From Nitrosomonadales bacterium (GTDB lineage Bacteria > Pseudomonadota > Gammaproteobacteria > Burkholderiales > Gallionellaceae): a DNA stretch of 64,000 nt. Both the position numbers and the translations under genes were made by a program. The stretch covers positions 806,001 through 870,000 of the forward strand of contig JADJWO010000001.1 of assembly GCA_016716325.1 (NCBI GenBank), written 5' to 3'. This document shows, one piece after another, positions 50,901 to 58,848 of this stretch (positions within the stretch are counted from its first letter, which is position 1; the number at the start of each line of letters is the position of its first letter). The notes beneath the pieces are model-generated. The model was not told where the DNA came from. It saw nothing but the letters and a program-made list of their open reading frames with translations, and made no database searches.

Positions 50901-51294
50901 CCGGCCCCAGTTGCGGCGACACGCTGCGCGGCAGACGGCCCGCCGCCTGATTCAGATATTCCAGCACGCGCGAACGCGCCCAGTAGATGTCGGTGCCGTC
51001 CTCGAAGATCACGTACACGAAGGACGCGCCGAAGAAGGAGAAGCCGCGCACCACCTTCGACTTCGGCACGGCCAGCATCGCGGTGGTGAGCGGATACGTC
51101 ACCTGATCCTCGACCACCTGCGGGGCCTGCCCGGCATATTCGGTGTAGACGATCACCTGCACGTCGGACAGATCGGGCAATGCGTCCAGTGGCGTCTTCA
51201 CCAGCGCATAGATGCCGGACAGTGTGATGAACAGGGTGGCGAGCAGAACCAGAAAGCGGTTCTTCGCCGACCACTCAATGATTGTGTTCAGCAT
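47977..51294 (-). CDS. cusA: heavy-metal RND efflux transporter, CusA (Cu/Ag) type
   Basis: The inner-membrane proton-driven pump of a CusCBA system, 1105 residues, twelve membrane helices. TM4 reads GGIAIAIGAMVDAAIVMIENAHKH, the form of monovalent-cation HME-RND pumps and not CzcA. Methionines in FYMPTALPG and RIDMLSTGIRTP match two of the CusA metal-binding Met positions as I recall them. Two palindrome-derived in-frame insertions enlarge cytoplasmic loops, one after TM4 (about 49922-50042) and one between the last helices (about 48251-48310). The start overlaps cusB by 20 bases. Confidence 0.95.
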   Translation of the reverse strand: MLNTIIEWSAKNRFLVLLATLFITLSGIYALVKTPLDALPDLSDVQVIVYTEYAGQAPQVVEDQVTYPLTTAMLAVPKSKVVRGFSFFGASFVYVIFEDGTDIYWARSRVLEYLNQAAGRLPRSVSPQLGPDASGVGWVYQYALLSEKHDLAQLRTMQDWYLRYQLTKAQGVAEVASIGGQVQQYQVTVDPVKLRAYGIPLSRVSQVIRDGNRDVGGRVLEMAETEYMVRGRGYLRGKADIEMLVVKAERGTPVLLRDIARIELGPDSRRGIAELDGEGEVVSGIAMARYGQNALEVIANIKQKIAEVSAGLPDGVTIRAVYDRSELIQRAIATLKHTLLEEGLIVALVCMVFLMHARSALVAIVMLPIGVLMAFIAMRALGVNSNIMSLGGIAIAIGAMVDAAIVMIENAHKHLERLPSVPSPAGGGGLGRGLVGDNETTLSSSPSPVNGRGEPSLDARVSAILAACKEVGPSLFFSLLIITVSFLPVFTLEAQEGRLFAPLAFTKTFAMAAAALLSVTLVPVLMLLFIKGHIRPESANPLNRWMIAAYRPLIHWVLAKKKATLVIAVAVMGLSIYPAMKLGSEFMPTLNEGTLFYMPTALPGLSVTKAAELLQTQNKIIKSFPEVASVYGKAGRAGTATDPAPMEMFETVINLKPQEEWRDGMDTDKLIAELDKALQFPGVANSWTMPIKARIDMLSTGIRTPIGIKVFGKDLNEMERLAKQIESVVKTIPGTSSAYAERITGGYYLDITPDRAALARYGLSMGTVQDVIASALGGVNVTTTVEGLERFGVNVRYPRELRDSPEKITREVLVTTPDGAMIPLGQLASVRISKGAPSIRTENALLSAYIYVDIRERDIGSYVAEARRAVNEQVTFPPGYYATWSGQFEYMERAIAKMKIVVPVTLLLIFLLLYLNFRRVTESLVVMLSVPFALVGGVWLLWLLDYNLSVAVAVGFIALAGVAAETGVVMLIYLEKAWQEKLAECANTPPENTGRDTHPAFPHPNPPPEGEGTNVSRLPSREDLYDAIMEGAVERVRPKMMTVVAIMAGLLPILWSSGTGSEVMRRIAAPMVGGMVSSAVLTLLVIPVIYALVKQHQLSSTPPTH
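48251..48310 (-). repeat. in-frame palindrome in cusA, site 1 (DUF559-unit family, single end)
   Basis: Plus-strand reading: hairpin CCTCTCCC-tcc-GGGGGAGG followed by TTAGGGTGGGGG (48281-48292). The block GGGGGAGGG plus TTAGGGTGGGGG is identical over 21 bases to the right end of the DUF559 unit read outward-in. It encodes part of the HPAFPHPNPPPEGEG stretch between TM11 and TM12. Confidence 0.8.
49922..50042 (-). repeat. in-frame palindrome pair in cusA, site 2 (gene-less DUF559-type unit)
   Basis: Order: hairpin CCCCTC-g-CCCG-ttta-CGGG-a-GAGGGG (49935-49960), G-rich arm GGAGGAGAGGGTGGTT, about 13 spacer bases, the complementary arm CCAACCCTCTCCCTAA (49992-50007), then an 11-bp hairpin CCCTCCCCCGC-ca-GCGGGGGAGGG (50008-50031). 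This is the layout of the 44524 unit without the gene. It encodes about 35 extra residues in the cytoplasmic loop after IENAHKHLERLP. Confidence 0.8.
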
Positions 51295-52915
51295 CTGCCG
51301 TCTCCTTCGCGTTCAGCTTGGTGATCACCCACTCGCCCTGCCCGCGTTCGACGATCTCGAACTCGATGGCGCTGCCCGGTTTCAGATTCGCCGCCAGTGA
51401 CGGATTCGCCAGCGCGAAGTCCATGGTCATGCTCGGCCACTTGAGCGAGGGGATGGGTTCGTGGGTGATACTCACGTTGCCGTCGCCGTAGTCTTCCTCC
51501 AGAACGCCGGTCGCGGTATGCCCGACCAAAACGCTTGCTGTACCTGCTGCGCGTCCGGATTTCGGCGTTGCGCGGTGCTCGCTCTCTCGCCTACCTTCAT
51601 GGTATGTCTCGGTCGCTGCGCTCCGCGCGCCTTGCACTCCTGACGCTCGCGACGGTTCAACAAGGTTTTGTCTCTCTTCGGCCCCTGGATTGCCGTTACC
51701 GAAACCGCTGAATGCCGCTTGCAGGTTGCTCTCGGAATCGAGCAGGAAGTTGGCGCGGGTGACCACTTGTTCACCTTCCGTCAGGCCGTCGCTGACTTCC
51801 ACATAGTCGTCACTGCGTTGGCCCAGCGTCACCTTGCGCGGTGTGAAGCGTCCTTCGTCCAGACGCACCAGCACTGTCTGCTGCATGCCGCTGTCGATCA
51901 CTGCCGAGGTCGGTATGGTCAGTACTTTGGATGGCTTTCCGGCCGCGATCTGGGCATGGGCATACATGGCCGGCTTGAGCACGCCGTCCGCATTGGGCAG
52001 CACGATGCGCACCTGCACCGTGCGCGTCATCTCGTTCAGGGTCGGGTAGATGAAATCCACCTTGCCGGTGAAGGTGCGGCCGGGCAGGGCGTCCACCGTC
52101 ACCTGCGCATCACTGCCCAAGCGGATGCCGCCGATGTCCTGCTCCGCCACGTCGGCGATGGCCCACAGCATGGACAGGTCGGCGATGCGGTACAACTGCT
52201 CGCCCGGCATGAAGCGCATGCCTTCGACCGCCATCTTTTCCAGCACGATGCCGTTGGCGGGCGCGTGGTAGGTCACGCGGTCGCCGTTCAGTTTTGCACC
52301 GGAGACGTCCCAGTTCTTCAGGCGTGCCGCGCTGGCTTCGACCAAGCGCTGCATGCTCTGCTGTGCCGCTGCATCCGCATCCTTGAGTTCCGCCAGTCCG
52401 TGTTTGGCCAGTTCCAGTTCGCGCAGGGCGGACACCAGTTCCGGGCTGTACACCTCGAACAGCGGTTCGCCCTTGCGCACGCGCTGGCCGGTGGTGTTGA
52501 CGTACAACTTCTCGACCCAGCCTTCGAACTTGGGCGATAGGGTGTACAGGCGTTGCTCGTCGGTTGCTATGCGCGCGTTCAGGCGCAGGCTGAGGCCCAG
52601 TTCGCGCATCGCGGCGGCTTCGCTCTGCACGCCCAGTTTCTGCACCTTGGCAGCGCTGATGCTGAAACCTTCCTTGTCTTCCGTTTCTTCACCCGCATAC
52701 ACCGGGATGTAATCCATGCCCATCGAATCTTTTTTGGGCACTGGCGAAGTGTCGGGCAGTCCCATCGGGTTGCGGTAGTAGAGCAGCTTGCGCGCTTCGC
52801 TTTTCACGGAATCCTGAATCCCGGATCCTGCATCCTGACGTCCATACCAGTAACTGCCAGCGGCGACGAGGGCGAGCAGTAGTGCGCCCAGTGCGAGTTT
52901 GATCTTGTCGTTCAT
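51275..52915 (-). CDS. cusB: CusB-type periplasmic adaptor with C-terminal CusF-like domain
   Basis: The membrane-fusion subunit linking CusA to the outer-membrane channel, 546 residues. An N-terminal membrane anchor is followed by a heavy-metal-binding segment (YYRNPMGLPDTSPVPKKDSMGMDYIP), then barrel-sandwich and beta-barrel regions (SPKFEGWVEKLYVNTTGQRV, VTVDALPGRTFTGKVDF). The end is a CusF-like domain, HEPIPSLKWPSMTMDFAL, with the His, Trp and two Met ligands. Two repeat-derived stretches lie in the protein: heptamers near residue 30, and about 60 residues in the linker before the CusF domain. Confidence 0.94.
   Translation of the reverse strand: MNDKIKLALGALLLALVAAGSYWYGRQDAGSGIQDSVKSEARKLLYYRNPMGLPDTSPVPKKDSMGMDYIPVYAGEETEDKEGFSISAAKVQKLGVQSEAAAMRELGLSLRLNARIATDEQRLYTLSPKFEGWVEKLYVNTTGQRVRKGEPLFEVYSPELVSALRELELAKHGLAELKDADAAAQQSMQRLVEASAARLKNWDVSGAKLNGDRVTYHAPANGIVLEKMAVEGMRFMPGEQLYRIADLSMLWAIADVAEQDIGGIRLGSDAQVTVDALPGRTFTGKVDFIYPTLNEMTRTVQVRIVLPNADGVLKPAMYAHAQIAAGKPSKVLTIPTSAVIDSGMQQTVLVRLDEGRFTPRKVTLGQRSDDYVEVSDGLTEGEQVVTRANFLLDSESNLQAAFSGFGNGNPGAEERQNLVEPSRASGVQGARSAATETYHEGRRESEHRATPKSGRAAGTASVLVGHTATGVLEEDYGDGNVSITHEPIPSLKWPSMTMDFALANPSLAANLKPGSAIEFEIVERGQGEWVITKLNAKETADAEHNH
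51505..51690 (-). repeat. in-frame repeat-like insertion in the cusB linker
   Basis: This stretch encodes a hydrophilic, Arg/Ser/Ala-rich run (VEPSRASGVQGARSAATETY and on) between the adaptor core and the CusF-like domain, where relatives have a short linker. Codon use and composition (GCGCGCGGAGCGCAGCGACC) differ from the flanks. Boundaries are approximate and no single dominant hairpin was found. Confidence 0.55.
52811..52838 (-). repeat. four tandem heptamers inside cusB
   Basis: ATCCTGA, ATCCCGG, ATCCTGC, ATCCTGA lie head to tail and encode part of GRQDAGSGIQDSVK after the membrane anchor. The unit is the complement of the TCAGGAT heptamer seen at 39061-39117. Confidence 0.75.
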
Positions 52916-54153
52916 AGTGATTCTCCCAGCAGGTTTTCGATATCGGCCAGCGCGAGTTGCATGTCGGTCTGCGCGCGCAGCCGTTGCTGACGGATGGTCA
53001 GCAGTTGTTGTTGTGCCTGGATCAGCATGGCGAAACCGGACTTGCCGGTCTCATAGGCAGCCATGGTGGCGTCCAGCGACAGTCGCGCCTGCGGCAGCAG
53101 GCGGGTGGCGATCAGTTGCTCGGTGCGGCGTGCGGTCTCTAATGCGGAGAGTGCTTCGGACAGTGCGGCACGTTTCTGCTCCAGCACCGATCGCTTGCGG
53201 TGATCGGCAGCGGTTAGCATCGCTTCCGCTTCACGCTCCTTGTCGCGGCGCGCGGATTGCTGCAAGGGGATGTTCAGTTCCAGCATCAGATCCCAGCGCG
53301 AGAAGCTGCCGTTGTTGCGTGTCGGTGCGACGCCCAGCGTCACGTCCGGGTAGCGGTCGGCATATTGCAGTTCGCGCTGACGGTCGGCGGCGCGCAGGCT
53401 GGCCTCGGCCATGCGCAGTTGCGGGTTGAGCGCCTCCAGCCGTTCGAGCAGGGCGGTCTCGTCCAGTTGCGCGAGCGGCGGCATGGTGCGCAGGGCCGCC
53501 GGTTCCGCCAGCGGCGCATTGCCCGGGCGAGACAGCAGTGTATTCAGGCGCACATGGCTGTGATGGTTTGCATTCCGCAAGGCGAGCAACTCGGTCTGCA
53601 AACGCGTCTGTTCCAGCTGGATGCGGATCACCTCCTGTTGCTGGCCAAGGCCGTTGGCGTAACGCGTCCGGGCGATCTGCTCCAGTCCGTTCAGCAGGTC
53701 CAGCGTCTGCTGCGTGAGCTGCTCACTGCCCTTGGTGTAGTAGTAACGGGCATAGGCTTGCTTGATGCGCGTCGCGAGGTCGGCCCAAGTGGCGGCAACT
53801 CGGCCCGCCGCTTCCTCTCTGCGCGCGTCCGCCACCTCGTTTCGCAGGTCGCGCGTGCCGTACCAGGGCAGCTTCTGCATCAGGGTGAACTTGGTGGCAG
53901 GGTTGCCGTTGGTCACATCCATCGGCTCGATGCGCAGCACCGGGTCGGCCAGCGTACCGGCGGCCTTGCTGCGCGCCACGGCGGCGAATGCCTCGTGCTG
54001 CGCGGCGGCGAGTTCGGGGTTGTGCTCGCGCGCATAGGCCAGCAGACCATCGAGGTCGCTGCCCGGCAATGGTTCGGTGGCAGCACCAGCCGGCGCAGGC
54101 CAGAACGCGTGCAGCACGGTAAAGATGATTAATAGAGATTTCATGTTCCGCAT
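52912..54153 (-). CDS. cusC: outer-membrane efflux protein (TolC/CusC type)
   Basis: The outer-membrane channel of the cus system. MRNMKSLLIIFTVLHAFWPAPAGA is a signal peptide, followed by the two-fold repeated helical barrel: LLAYAREHNPELAAAQHEAFAA in the first half and ERLEALNPQLRMAEASLRAADR in the second. There is no lipobox, unlike E. coli CusC. The stop overlaps cusB by four bases. ATGs at 54153 and 54144 are both possible starts. Confidence 0.92.
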   Translation of the reverse strand: MRNMKSLLIIFTVLHAFWPAPAGAATEPLPGSDLDGLLAYAREHNPELAAAQHEAFAAVARSKAAGTLADPVLRIEPMDVTNGNPATKFTLMQKLPWYGTRDLRNEVADARREEAAGRVAATWADLATRIKQAYARYYYTKGSEQLTQQTLDLLNGLEQIARTRYANGLGQQQEVIRIQLEQTRLQTELLALRNANHHSHVRLNTLLSRPGNAPLAEPAALRTMPPLAQLDETALLERLEALNPQLRMAEASLRAADRQRELQYADRYPDVTLGVAPTRNNGSFSRWDLMLELNIPLQQSARRDKEREAEAMLTAADHRKRSVLEQKRAALSEALSALETARRTEQLIATRLLPQARLSLDATMAAYETGKSGFAMLIQAQQQLLTIRQQRLRAQTDMQLALADIENLLGESL

Positions 54154-54253
54154 CCCGTTGCAATTGGAGTACGAACGGACAACCGCTAACGGCTGCCGCA
54201 CGAAGCGGAACGAGGGTCGGAACTACGGGTTCAGCAGACGGACTCGTCCCGCG

Positions 54254-54655
54254 TTACGCGATAACGAGAGGAGGCGGGTCGAGCGGAGCGGAAAGATGCG
54301 AAACAAAATTCACGGCGATGGGATGCACGACCCGAGAACCGGGATCGAACAACTCCATGGCAACGGCAGGCACACCGAGATAGCCGGTGCAGGCAATATG
54401 GCAGACGCCGCAATTGTCGCAGGAAGGATCGTGCTGGTCGCCAGCACCTTCGGGTAGCCCGTCGGTTGCAGCCAGTGCGTGGTGCGCATGCTGCGACGAA
54501 CCTTCAGCAGGGTGCTTTCCGGGTTGCGCAACTGCGGGATGACAGTCGCCATCTTGCGCCTGCATGACGGCAGAAACGGCCATCGCGTTGCCGCTGAACA
54601 GCGGCAACCAGATGGCCAGAATCACGGCAACAAGTTTTCTGAAGCTATCGGACAT
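54254..54655 (-). CDS. small exported His/Cys-rich protein (DUF2946-like)
   Basis: 133 residues from MSDSFRKLVAVILAIWLPLF, which is a signal peptide. The mature part is rich in possible metal ligands: DGDCHPAV, HAHHALAATDG and DQHDPSCDNCGVCHIACTGYL. It heads the cus operon, so a periplasmic metal-binding role is likely by context. The family call is tentative. Confidence 0.75.
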   Translation of the reverse strand: MSDSFRKLVAVILAIWLPLFSGNAMAVSAVMQAQDGDCHPAVAQPGKHPAEGSSQHAHHALAATDGLPEGAGDQHDPSCDNCGVCHIACTGYLGVPAVAMELFDPGSRVVHPIAVNFVSHLSAPLDPPPLVIA

Positions 54656-54661
54656 GAGCCC

Positions 54662-54690
54662 AGCTTGGCAAAACTTGCCTCGCTTGTCAA
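54662..54690 (-). promoter_or_regulatory. candidate operator/promoter of the cus operon
   Basis: On the minus strand TTGACA is followed by the symmetric dyad AGC-2-GGCAA-3-TTGCC-2-GCT, six bases before the ATG at 54655. A -35 with a dyad behind it recalls metal-responsive promoters, but no good -10 follows and the position is close to the start codon, so a hairpin role is equally possible. Confidence 0.4.
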
Positions 54691-54697
54691 ACACAGA

Positions 54698-55468
54698 CTA
54701 GTGCAGCGGCGTGTCTGCGGCTGGTGCCGCCTGCTTCTGTGCTGCCGCACGCCCCACGATCCGATCCAGCAACTTGCGCATATTCCCCAGGGAAGACAGA
54801 TGCAGGTAGGCCAACCCCAGCGCGCCGCTGCGGAACAAGGGGGGAAGCTGGTCGTCGGCAAGCTGACCGAATTTCGCCTCGTCGATCAGGTAGAAGTCGT
54901 TCAGCTGGAAGGTCTCGCCGGCAGCCGTGTCGAAACGAGCGCCCTGCTGCACGAACAGCCCCAGTTCGTCGAGCTGTTTGACGAGCAACTCGGTGCGCGT
55001 GAATTCCTGCTGGAAATTCTGCAGGAACTGCATCACTTCGTTCATGCGCGGTTCGAGCTTGCCCTCGGCATTGATCAGAAGTTCGCCATGTTCGACGTTC
55101 AGCGCGGGACAACTCTCATCTATGCAAACTACCAGCCGACCAGCTTCGCCGCCCTCGGCCATCACAAACGGATAGCGACGCACGAATGCGGGGATATAAC
55201 GCGCATCCCACTTGCCCTGCTCGTCGACGAACAGATTCTCTCCATTGCGCACGCCGAGCAATGCGACCGGCCGCATCTGCTGGTCTGCGCCGCGAATGAA
55301 CACGATGGGATATTCACGACCGGCCTCGGCGAATTCCACGCCCGCGATCAGCACTGCCGTAGTGTCACTGGCAAAGGAAAAATTGGCCTCCAGGGGCGCG
55401 AACTTCAGATTGCGATGTGTCGCCGAGTTCAGTGCGACGACCTTGCGATAAAAAGCGAATTCAGTCAT
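54698..55468 (-). CDS. SapC-family protein
   Basis: 256 residues with the SapC layout: N-terminal FYRKVVALNSATHRNLKFAP, ANFSFASDTTAVLIAGVEFAEAGREYPIVF, and FVDEQGKWDARYIPAFVRRYPFV. The family is named for a peptide-resistance locus, but its function is unknown; no signal peptide is seen. It lies between der and the cus operon on the same strand. Confidence 0.9.
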   Translation of the reverse strand: MTEFAFYRKVVALNSATHRNLKFAPLEANFSFASDTTAVLIAGVEFAEAGREYPIVFIRGADQQMRPVALLGVRNGENLFVDEQGKWDARYIPAFVRRYPFVMAEGGEAGRLVVCIDESCPALNVEHGELLINAEGKLEPRMNEVMQFLQNFQQEFTRTELLVKQLDELGLFVQQGARFDTAAGETFQLNDFYLIDEAKFGQLADDQLPPLFRSGALGLAYLHLSSLGNMRKLLDRIVGRAAAQKQAAPAADTPLH

Positions 55469-55501
55469 TAATTTCTCCTTGATGATTTGAGGGATGGCCA
55501 G

Positions 55502-56917
55502 TCAACCGTACAGCTTGCGGCCGCGAATCCGCGCCCGATGCGCCTTGCGCTGCTCGGCCTCGGTAAGTGGCTTCGGTTTTTTGCCTTCGAACGGGTTCCT
55601 GCTGGAGTTGAATTGTATCCTAAGCGGGGTGCCCTGTAACTTGAAGATCTCGCAAAAGGTACGCTCGAGATAGCGCGTGTAACTGGCCGGCACATCGTCC
55701 AGCCCGCTGCCGTGTATCACGATCAGCGGCGGGTTGCTGCCCCCCTGGTGCGCATAGCGCATCTTCGGCTTGAAGCGCCCGCCCTTCGGCGGCGCCTGTT
55801 TCTCCAGCGCGCCGATCAGCGCGCGGGTGAGCTTCGGCGTGGACAGCTTCGCCATCGCCGCAGCATAAGCCTCGTCCACCGATTTCAATACGCCAGGTAT
55901 GCCGTTGCCGTGTAGCGCGGAGATGTAATGCATCTTTGCAAACGCCAGGAAATGCAGCTTGCGTTCGATGTCGCGCTTGACCTGATCACGCTGATACTGA
56001 TCCAGCCCGTCCCACTTGTTGACCGCCAGCACCAGTGCGCGCCCAGCCTGCAGCACGAAATCGGCAACATGAGCATCCTGCTCGGTGATCTGGTCGCGCG
56101 CATCCACCACCAGTACAACCACGTTGGCGTCCTCAATCGCCTGCATGGTCTTGACCACGGAAAACTTCTCCACCGCTTCCTCGATCTTGCCGCGCCGCCG
56201 CACGCCGGCTGTGTCGATGATGGTGTATTGCTTTCCATCGCGCTCGAAATCGATATGGATGCTGTCGCGCGTGGTGCCAGGCTGGTCGAATGCGATCACG
56301 CGCTGCTCGCCGAGGATGGCGTTCACCAGCGTGGACTTTCCGACGTTGGGACGGCCGACGATGGCGATCTTCGGCGGGTGCCCGACGCTGACTTCCTCTT
56401 CCGATTCCGCTTCCGCCCCAGCCTGGAAATCCTCCAGTGCGATCTCTACCACTTCATTCACGTTGTCGCCATGCGCGGAAGAGATCGGCAGCGGTTCGCC
56501 CAGCCCCAGTTCGAAGAACTCGGCGGCCACCCTTGCACGCTGCATGCCCTCGGCCTTGTTGACCAGCAGCAGGACGGGCTTCCCGGTCTTGCGCAATTGC
56601 CCGGCGATGATGGCATCCTGCGGCGTGCAGCCGGCCCGTCCATCCACCAGGAACAGCACCACATCCGCCTCGTCCACGGCCTGGCGGCTTTGTTTGGCCA
56701 TCTCGTGCAGGATGCCGTCCTTGGCGACCGGTTCCAGCCCGCCGGTATCCACTACCAGATAGGGCTTGTCTCCCACGCGTCCGCGCCCGTAATGGCGGTC
56801 GCGTGTCAGGCCGGGCAGGTCCGCGACCAGCGCGTCGCGGCTGCGTGTCAGGCGATTGAACAGGGTGGACTTGCCCACGTTCGGACGGCCGACCAGTACA
56901 AGTGTAGGTAATAGCAT
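55502..56917 (-). CDS. der: ribosome-associated GTPase Der (EngA)
   Basis: An essential tandem-GTPase in 50S ribosome assembly, 471 residues. G domain 1 has VGRPNVGKSTLFNRL, DLPGLTRDRHYG and VNKAEG; G domain 2 has VGRPNVGKSTLVNAI, DQPGTTRDSIHI and VNKWDGL. The KH-like C-terminal domain includes KMRYAHQGGSNPPLIVIHGSG. It ends the rlmN-pilW-rodZ-ispG-hisS-yfgM-bamB-der cluster. Confidence 0.98.
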   Translation of the reverse strand: MLLPTLVLVGRPNVGKSTLFNRLTRSRDALVADLPGLTRDRHYGRGRVGDKPYLVVDTGGLEPVAKDGILHEMAKQSRQAVDEADVVLFLVDGRAGCTPQDAIIAGQLRKTGKPVLLLVNKAEGMQRARVAAEFFELGLGEPLPISSAHGDNVNEVVEIALEDFQAGAEAESEEEVSVGHPPKIAIVGRPNVGKSTLVNAILGEQRVIAFDQPGTTRDSIHIDFERDGKQYTIIDTAGVRRRGKIEEAVEKFSVVKTMQAIEDANVVVLVVDARDQITEQDAHVADFVLQAGRALVLAVNKWDGLDQYQRDQVKRDIERKLHFLAFAKMHYISALHGNGIPGVLKSVDEAYAAAMAKLSTPKLTRALIGALEKQAPPKGGRFKPKMRYAHQGGSNPPLIVIHGSGLDDVPASYTRYLERTFCEIFKLQGTPLRIQFNSSRNPFEGKKPKPLTEAEQRKAHRARIRGRKLYG

Positions 56918-57058
56918 GTCAGGGGATCAATCTTAAAAACATCTCGTCACGGAGCAGGGTGTCCAGTTATTCCAGAAAATCAGTTTTGCTTTTCGGTAAT
57001 CGGCCCGCGCCATTCTTCCGGAACCCGGAAAAAACTTCGCGCTCTTTGTGGTTGAGAA

Positions 57059-58210
57059 TCAATGAACGGACAGCGAATACAGTCCACCGTCGCGGGTCTG
57101 TACCAGCAGACCGTTGTCCATCCCGACGGGCGCGGCGCCGATCGCGCTGCCATCCAGCTTGATGCGCGCCACAAAGCTGCCGTCCTCGCGGTTCAAGCCA
57201 TGCAGGTAGCCCTCGTAATCACCGACCACGACAAAATCGCCCAATGCATACGGCGTGGAGGTGTCGCGCATGAACAACCTCTCGTTCTTCCATACCGTGC
57301 TGCCGCTGTTCTTATCCAGCATGATGACCGACCCGTCCGCATCGCTGAGATAAAGATATTTGCGCAGCAGCATCATGCCCTTGTCGCTGGAGATGTCGCG
57401 GTTCCATAACGGGCCGCCCTGTGAGGCGCCATAACACGCCACGCGCCCCTGGAAAGCGATGGCGCATACCTGCTCGTCATCCGCCACCGGATTGCTGGTG
57501 ATGTCACTGATGCGTTCCAGTTCGGTATCCCCGCGCGGCTGTGATACCGAGTTTTCCCACAGCACCATACCGTCGCCAATGTTGATCGCCACCAGCTTGC
57601 CGCCGGCGAATCCGGCATATGCAATGCCGTGCTGCAACGTCACACCCGCATGGCTGCGCACCACCAGCGCGGGCGTGCTGCGCTCATACAGCCACAGGCG
57701 TTTGCCGTTCGCCGCATCCAGCCCTGCGATACGGCCATCGCCGCTGCGCACCACGACCACCCCGTTCACCGCTTGCGGCGCGCTCAACACTTCGCTTGAG
57801 ACCTTGCTTTTCCAGCGCAACTTGCCGTCTTCGCCATACGCCAGCACCTCGCCTTTGTCGCTGCCGATCAGTACCATCCCACCGCCGCTGCCCACCCCGC
57901 CGGATACCCTGATACCGGTATCGATGCGCCATGCCTGTTTTCCGGTGGCGCGGTCCAGGCGAGTCAGCGCACCATCCCCGGACACACCATAGACGGCGTC
58001 CGCTGTCTGTGCAGGTTGCAGCACATTCTGCCCCGAATCGCCGACATTGGCATGCCAGCGCACCTCGAACCTGGCCGTCTCGCTGAACTCCACCAGCTTG
58101 GCCGGTTCAATGGCACCCGGTTTGCCTATCCAGCCTTGCACGGTATCCACAGCCGCACAACCGCCCAGCAGGAACGGCACCAAACCGATCAGCAAGCGTG
58201 GCGAGATCAT
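57059..58210 (-). CDS. bamB: outer-membrane assembly lipoprotein BamB
   Basis: A BAM-complex lipoprotein, 383 residues. The signal ends in the lipobox LLGGC, and an eight-bladed PQQ-type propeller follows with repeated AxDAANGKRLW / DRATGKQAWRI blade signatures. It overlaps yfgM by four bases and is followed by der after about 140 bases. Confidence 0.96.
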   Translation of the reverse strand: MISPRLLIGLVPFLLGGCAAVDTVQGWIGKPGAIEPAKLVEFSETARFEVRWHANVGDSGQNVLQPAQTADAVYGVSGDGALTRLDRATGKQAWRIDTGIRVSGGVGSGGGMVLIGSDKGEVLAYGEDGKLRWKSKVSSEVLSAPQAVNGVVVVRSGDGRIAGLDAANGKRLWLYERSTPALVVRSHAGVTLQHGIAYAGFAGGKLVAINIGDGMVLWENSVSQPRGDTELERISDITSNPVADDEQVCAIAFQGRVACYGASQGGPLWNRDISSDKGMMLLRKYLYLSDADGSVIMLDKNSGSTVWKNERLFMRDTSTPYALGDFVVVGDYEGYLHGLNREDGSFVARIKLDGSAIGAAPVGMDNGLLVQTRDGGLYSLSVH

Positions 58211-58845
58211 CGCGCTGCCCCCGATGCGTCCAGCTTCATCTGGATCAGGCTGCGATATGCGCTCTTCTCATCCGTTTTATCGTAAGCCTGCTGATAGGCT
58301 GCCCTGGCCTCTTCAGCCTTGCCTTGCGCATTCAGCACATCGCCTTTCAGGTCGGCATACAAGCCGTCGAATGCGGCAGGATGCTTCGCTTCAAGGAGCT
58401 TCAGCGCGTCGTCATACTTGGCCTCGTCCAGCAGCACCGATGCCAGGCGCAGGCGTGCAACATCCTTCAACTCATCCTCGGAGGAATGGTCGATGACCCA
58501 TAGCAATTGCGTCTTGGCCCGCGCCATGTCGTTGATCTGTTCGTTCACCTGCGCCGACAGCAATGCGGCGTGTGCCGCATAGGCGGTGCCGGTATATTTA
58601 TCCATCACCGCGGTCGCGGCATCGTTGACGCGCTTGGCATCGTTGCTTTCCAGCTGCATGGCGAACGCCGCATACAGGGTCGCCGCTTCGGTGGCTTGCT
58701 GGTGCTGGTAATATTGCCAGCCGCGCCAGCCGCCCATCGCGATGACGACCGCCAGAATGGTGCCTAGTATCAGGTTGCCGTTATCCTTCCACCACGCCTT
58801 GAGCGCCTCGATCTGTTCCTGTTCCTGCAAATCCAATGCTGCCAT
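58207..58845 (-). CDS. yfgM: YfgM-type tetratricopeptide membrane protein
   Basis: 212 residues. LDLQEQEQIEALKAWWKDNGN precedes a single membrane helix, followed by periplasmic TPR-like repeats (YDDALKLLEAKHPAAFDGLYADLKGDVL and GKAEEARAAYQQAYDK). YfgM associates with the Sec translocon and periplasmic chaperones in E. coli. It lies between hisS and bamB, its standard place. Confidence 0.93.
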   Translation of the reverse strand: MAALDLQEQEQIEALKAWWKDNGNLILGTILAVVIAMGGWRGWQYYQHQQATEAATLYAAFAMQLESNDAKRVNDAATAVMDKYTGTAYAAHAALLSAQVNEQINDMARAKTQLLWVIDHSSEDELKDVARLRLASVLLDEAKYDDALKLLEAKHPAAFDGLYADLKGDVLNAQGKAEEARAAYQQAYDKTDEKSAYRSLIQMKLDASGAAR

Positions 58846-58848
58846 GCT

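Noticed and set aside
50053..51324. Plus-strand open frame of 423 codons, rich in His and Gln
   Set aside because: Antisense to cusA; composition is typical of a GC-rich shadow frame.
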